Positions 60,181 to 64,000 of a DNA stretch of 64,000 bases are shown in pieces; position 1 is the stretch's first letter, and every line of letters begins with the position of its first letter. This stretch comes from Acanthosepion lycidas (taxonomy: Eukaryota; Mollusca; Cephalopoda; Sepiida; Sepiidae). Made by a program: the position numbers and the translations under genes. The stretch lies in contig OZ010616.1 of the NCBI GenBank assembly GCA_963932145.1, positions 51,722,846-51,786,845 on the forward strand. The letters run 5' to 3'. The notes below the pieces were generated by a model. The model was not told where the DNA came from. It was given only the letters and a program-made list of their open reading frames with translations, and did no database searches.

Positions 60181-60769
60181 TTTCTCCTATCCCGAGGAAC
60201 AAAATCTTTTGACGACCCAGAGGTTTCTGCAAATTACCAGCCAGGTGAGTGATGCCTCATCGTTAGTGAGGCATTTCAACCCGGGTACCCACGGTCATAT
60301 TGATCGAGCCTCTTGCTTCGTAAACCGACTCATCAATCAGATAATCAGGTACGGACCCCCTAACTTGACATTCACGATAAGATCACTCGCTACAGGGTAA
60401 ACGGCGGGCTTTCTCTGCACACGAATGCACACTTCTCAGGAATGGGAAGTTTTTACGGACGCCATTTTTTTAACCTAGCCATAGCTACCAGAGCTTGGTT
60501 CTTCTTGATAAGCAAGGAGGCCAACTCTGTCCTTGCTAAGGCTACGGCCCCACTATCACGGGATTTAATCGTCCGATCAACTTTTTGCTCACAAGCCGTT
60601 TGTGCCGCTAATCTATCTCGATTAAGTCAACGACTATATTCAGCAGCAAACGAACTAATTTGGGATTTTAAATTATCCCACCACATATTCCCAACCACAG
60701 CCCCCGTCAACTTCTGGTGTAAGTAACATTCGTAGCAGCCTGTCCCGGAAATCTTGCTCACCAAATAAT

Positions 60770-61510
60770 GAAGAATCCAATTTACAGTAGCCAGCTATCC
60801 TGACATTAGGATTATCTAAGTTTACTTTACATGAACCCGGATTAGCCTATGATCTGAGTAAACTGTATAATGAAAACTTGGACACCCTAAGAGCCCTACA
60901 TTGACTCTCCTAACTAAGACTCGGTCGAGGTAGCTAGAACGCACCTCTGTAACCGAGCCGCCCCTATTCTTCCAACACTACCTATATGTTCATTACGGTA
61001 CTTATTGAGAAGATTAAACCTATCGATAAAGTCCCGAAATGTTTTCAGGTCCTGGTTGTTAGTACCCGATCTTGCCCCTACATGATCTCTATCGGGGTCA
61101 ACGGCATTCCAATTGTCCGCTTAAACTACCCGATGCGTTGATGTCAAAAACGGCTCTATCTGCAGAAAACAAACCAGGCCGCTCAGAATGGTCATTGGGC
61201 GCATGAACTCCAAAGTGCCTTATCCAGCACGCAAAGCCTGTATGCCGGAACTGCAAAGAGAAGAGCGTACGCAGCCTTCAAAGACTTATTCAACAACCAG
61301 GAGACACCTCTCGAGCGTCCATCAAAACATGCTACATAGAGGGAAAAACTCTAGACGGAATGCCTTCATAATCGCGAGTAGAAAACTGGGTCTTCTGCAT
61401 GCAGCATATATTCACCCCGAGACGCTGAAAGTCACGAGAGAGCCTCCCTCTGCGAGACTCCGAGCTCAAGCCACTGGCATTTACACTAGCCAACCAGAGA
61501 GGCATTATCA
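60770..61510 (-). pseudogene. LINE APE-type endonuclease
   Basis: Minus-strand pieces: APNDHSERPGLF (about 61205-61165), WNAVDPDRDHVGARSG (about 61115-61065; fits the 'GDFN...DP..DR.G' block with a catalytic Asp/Asn), TNNQDLKTFRDFIDRFNLL directly after, a degraded 'S.LDR.LV' block (RLQRCVLAT, about 60945) and NVRIAGYCKLDSSLF (about 60813-60770), the usual 'GYWKL...LL' text just past the nuclease. Several stops and frame changes break it. In a working element this domain nicks target DNA for target-primed reverse transcription. Confidence 0.7.
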
Positions 61511-62689
61511 AACTGATTAGGGTCGCTCTTCTGCACTGAACTTAGCCGGAGTGAGAACAATGATGGCCTGTCCTATTGATACTGTACCCATCTCACTCTT
61601 CGATAGCGGCATCAAGAGACAGGCCACCAATAGGGTCTTTTAAAGACCCTATACAGGGATGGGTGAATGTAAACGGGGACGCTCCCTGTACAAAACTGTT
61701 TCAAATCCATCATTTTTTCATCTTGCATATAAGCCGCTGGGGCACTAATTTAAGAGACATGTTCTCCCCTTCTTTCATGTCCCATATCTTCCTCATACCC
61801 GGTCTAGATCGCTCAACTGTCAGCAGCCTTTTTCGCATTTTTTAATTTATCTGGAATTTCAATATTTTTTTCCTTTTACATACCGAAAATTCCACAGGTA
61901 TTTCAAATTTTTCGGGTTTCGAATTTGTGCGAAAATTTGGTCCGCTTGTTCCCTGGATACTCGGCAGATGTCTTCCCCTGGTAAATATGGCGGTTTTATT
62001 TTTTTTTCTTTTGTCCGCTATAAGTGGGGCTTTTGGACATCTTTTTCATTTTTTTGCTTCAGTTTTTCTGGGGTTTTGACAAGAAGTGGGAGTAGGTGTT
62101 GATAAAGTTGTTGTTCTTGGTGTATGGACAGGTGTACATTTAAAAGGAGAAGGTAGTGACAATGTTATGTCTTTAACTAATATTTTTTTGTTTCAATAGG
62201 TGCGTTTGTCAGTGAGTTATGCGGAGGTGATTGACTATATGTTTTCTTGGATGTTTGGGAAGACGGAGCAGAGAATGAGGGGTCAAGCACCCCAAACAGG
62301 CTTTGGCTTATTCACCCACTTAGCGTCCAGATTCTCCAGTTTCCGTAGTTTCTCAATTTACTCCTAGCTGGGCCCAGTTATCTTTTGTATTCCTGATGCA
62401 GATGTCGCATGCGATACCGGGGCATCGCACTTAGAGCTGGTATAGGGCTGTTAATGTTATTGTCCCTCTGCCCCTACTAACGATACGCCATTCCTCTTCT
62501 TCATTCGCCTTGTTTGCACCAGCGGAAGGCATCGTTTTTTTGTGAAATGTGGCACGGGACACAAATGAAGTGTTTTCTGCAACGGTGCGTGCCGCTGGTA
62601 CGCTCATTTCAGACGTCACGGAATTAACAGTATCGGCCAGAGGGGACTTTGGTCACCTGTGATGACCAGAAGCTTTCTTCTCTATACAG

Positions 62690-63050
62690 GAGGAGATGAC
62701 CAGTCTCTTTACACCTTCAACAAGTAGGTCTTCTGTCGCTTACAATGATCCGCATTCCCCCCCCCGCAAAAGTCTAAACAGTTGGAGACGGAGACGAAGG
62801 CCAATCAATCGAGTATAATATCAAAGTTCCATCCCCCACTCAGGTAGTCAGAAGTGACACCTAAAATTTCTCCGTACTTCAAGAAAAATGCATGGATGTG
62901 CTCTCTCGACTCATGAGAAGGGACCTCAAATACTGCCACAATGGTTCGCCGACTCTCATACTCGGTCTGTAGTATGAGGTCTTTTTTTATCAATTCTTGC
63001 CTGGCCATTTCTAGGCAATTTTCAGCTGTGGGAAGCAGTACGTCCCGCAC
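62690..63050 (-). pseudogene. LINE gag-like ORF1 with degenerate zinc knuckle
   Basis: The frame 62805-63050 (81 residues) ends in an RRM-like segment: RRTIVAVFEVPSHESREHI, FFLKYGEILGVTSD and GGWNFDIILD. Downstream on minus at about 62745-62700 the text RIIVSDRRPTC-stop-RCKETGHL fits a C-x2-C-x4-H knuckle; the last Cys is not visible and a stop interrupts it. ORF1 proteins of many LINEs bind RNA this way. The start codon used by the frame is not certain to be the natural one. Confidence 0.6.
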
Positions 63051-63559
63051 AAAAAAAGGTTCCTTTTATAACTCTTTGGGGTTTAATCCCCAGGGACATG
63101 AGTGGTGTAATCACTGTGTCTTTCGTGGAGCGACAAATTTTGCGCGTGCACCACGAAGACCGATTCCATTCTCTTTTCCAACATCTTTAATTCTTGGACG
63201 TCTTCTAAGAGCCCATCTTCTTTTACAAGATGTGCGTAGCTCTTAGCCTTTCCAAGAATTCCGTGTTATTTATTATACAACTAGGTGAGGACTTCCAGCA
63301 TGACGGCGATTCCCCAGCTTTCAATTTATTTGGTGTCTCGATAGAGCTTGGCACGTTGTTGCTTTCTTTTGTTATTCTCTGTAGTTTATTTGTCACCATT
63401 GATTTGGGGGTTGACTCCAACCGCGAGCCCCAACTTGTCTTTCTTTTATCGGGTGGGTCTGCCTGAGAAACATAACGAAAATGTCATTTTTTTTTTACCT
63501 CTGGCCGACTTCTCTCAGTCATATTGATAATCTTCGTCTCAGTAATGTGCTAGGCGGGA

Positions 63560-64000
63560 AAATTTTTGCAAATAAATTATAAGTGTATTGTGGAGGGCGG
63601 GGGAGGGAAAAATAAAAAACACCAACAAAAATTAAAACTTTAAATCCAAAAATAATTTCTTCTACAAAATGAACCTAAAAGTTAAATCAAATCAATAACA
63701 CAAAAATTAAGTGAAAAATTACTAATACAATATAAAAGATATAAATATAAAATAAATTAAAGAAAAGTTTAACTTAAAAGGGAAAGAAAAAGAAAATAAT
63801 TTTCCTAATTTACTAATAAATCAAAGAAAAGAAACTATTTAAAATAAAACTCTGCCCAACAACGAAAAAGAAAATAAAGTTCACCGAAAGAAAAAATAAA
63901 TTCCGACGAAAAACAAAAAAAAAAAAATAAGGTTCGCCGAAAATAAAGTTCGTCTAAAAGATGAAAAATGTGCTTAAACTAAAAAACAAAACAAAAACAA
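63560..64000. other. A-rich low-complexity DNA
   Basis: About 440 bp of strongly A-rich plus strand, with repeated aagaaaa and aaataaa strings and near-repeats aaagttcaccgaaag, aaataaattccgacga, aaggttcgccgaaa, aaagttcgtctaaa near the end. No gene. Confidence 0.8.

Larger units (their letters stand above)
59720..63470 (-). mobile_element. Internally deleted LINE (gag-like ORF1, endonuclease, C-terminal tail), minus strand
   Basis: On minus, from right to left: a gag-like region (63050-62690), an APE-type endonuclease (about 61500-60770), and a C-terminal CxxC/H tail with PGHTFFH (about 60175-60120). The order fits one non-LTR retrotransposon. Only about 0.5-0.6 kb separates the endonuclease end from the tail, too little for the ~0.8-kb reverse-transcriptase core, and no YxDD or GPDG motif is seen. 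So the RT has been deleted. Frameshifts are frequent throughout. The wording resembles TX1/L1-like LINEs of marine invertebrates; I do not fix the clade. Confidence 0.7.

Noticed and set aside
1..64000. Telomeric repeats (TTAGGG)n or rRNA genes
   Set aside because: None seen; the ttagggtt-like strings at 45-46 kb are single occurrences within the 194-bp unit.

Overview
This window is repeat-dominated eukaryotic DNA. I find no host protein gene that I can defend. The AT-rich base composition, the (AT)n/(GT)n and GATA microsatellites, and the mix of decayed LINEs, Penelope-like retroelements (PLEs), a mariner-type transposase and a tRNA-derived SINE point to an invertebrate animal. The LINE and PLE protein signatures resemble those I associate with molluscs, perhaps a cephalopod, but this is an inference and not a database result.

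Layout. 1-6775: satellite A, a tandem array of ~179-bp monomers with a local 7-mer higher-order repeat of 1251 bp; it runs off the left edge. 6776-12097: spacer with a decayed minus-strand LINE 3' end (~6905-7874), a PLE-like fragment (~8.35-8.8 kb), an unusually GC-rich unclassified insertion (~9.69-10.33 kb) and an AT-rich cluster of inverted repeats (10.4-10.76 kb). 12098-39285: satellite B, about 180 monomers of ~149 bp, the dominant feature, with several successive local higher-order repeats (7, 8, 10, 14 and 15 monomers). 39500-41880: a plus-strand LINE, broken but with a nearly intact reverse-transcriptase core. 41918-43408: a second, shorter block of satellite A in the same orientation as the first. 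43.4-46.4 kb: degenerate ~72-bp repeats, then a ~194-bp tandem array. 47.1-51.05 kb: a PLE in minus orientation with inverted terminal segments, a ~107-bp tandem array in its terminal repeat and a second plus-strand PLE piece. 51.07-51.56 kb: two SINE copies in inverted orientation, one with a tRNA-like head. 51.5-53.0 kb: microsatellites. 53.2-54.1 kb: a heavily decayed LINE related to the 40-kb one. 54.1-58.7 kb: heat-shock-element-like motifs, a dispersed repeat also amplified as a ~185-bp tandem array, a mariner-type pseudogene, (CA)/(AT)/(GT) tracts and a MITE-like palindrome. 59.1-63.5 kb: an LTR-like stretch and a minus-strand LINE with gag-like, endonuclease and C-terminal parts but no room for the reverse transcriptase. 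63.56-64 kb: A-rich DNA.

Taken together this looks like pericentromeric or other constitutive heterochromatin. Two unrelated satellites have expanded by unequal exchange and transposable elements sit mostly in the spacers. The most interesting signals are the nested, switching higher-order structure of satellite B, the dyad carried by most of its monomers, the satellite A blocks on both sides of B, and a hammerhead-ribozyme-like core repeated in the PLE terminal segments. All protein calls rest on reading motifs by eye.
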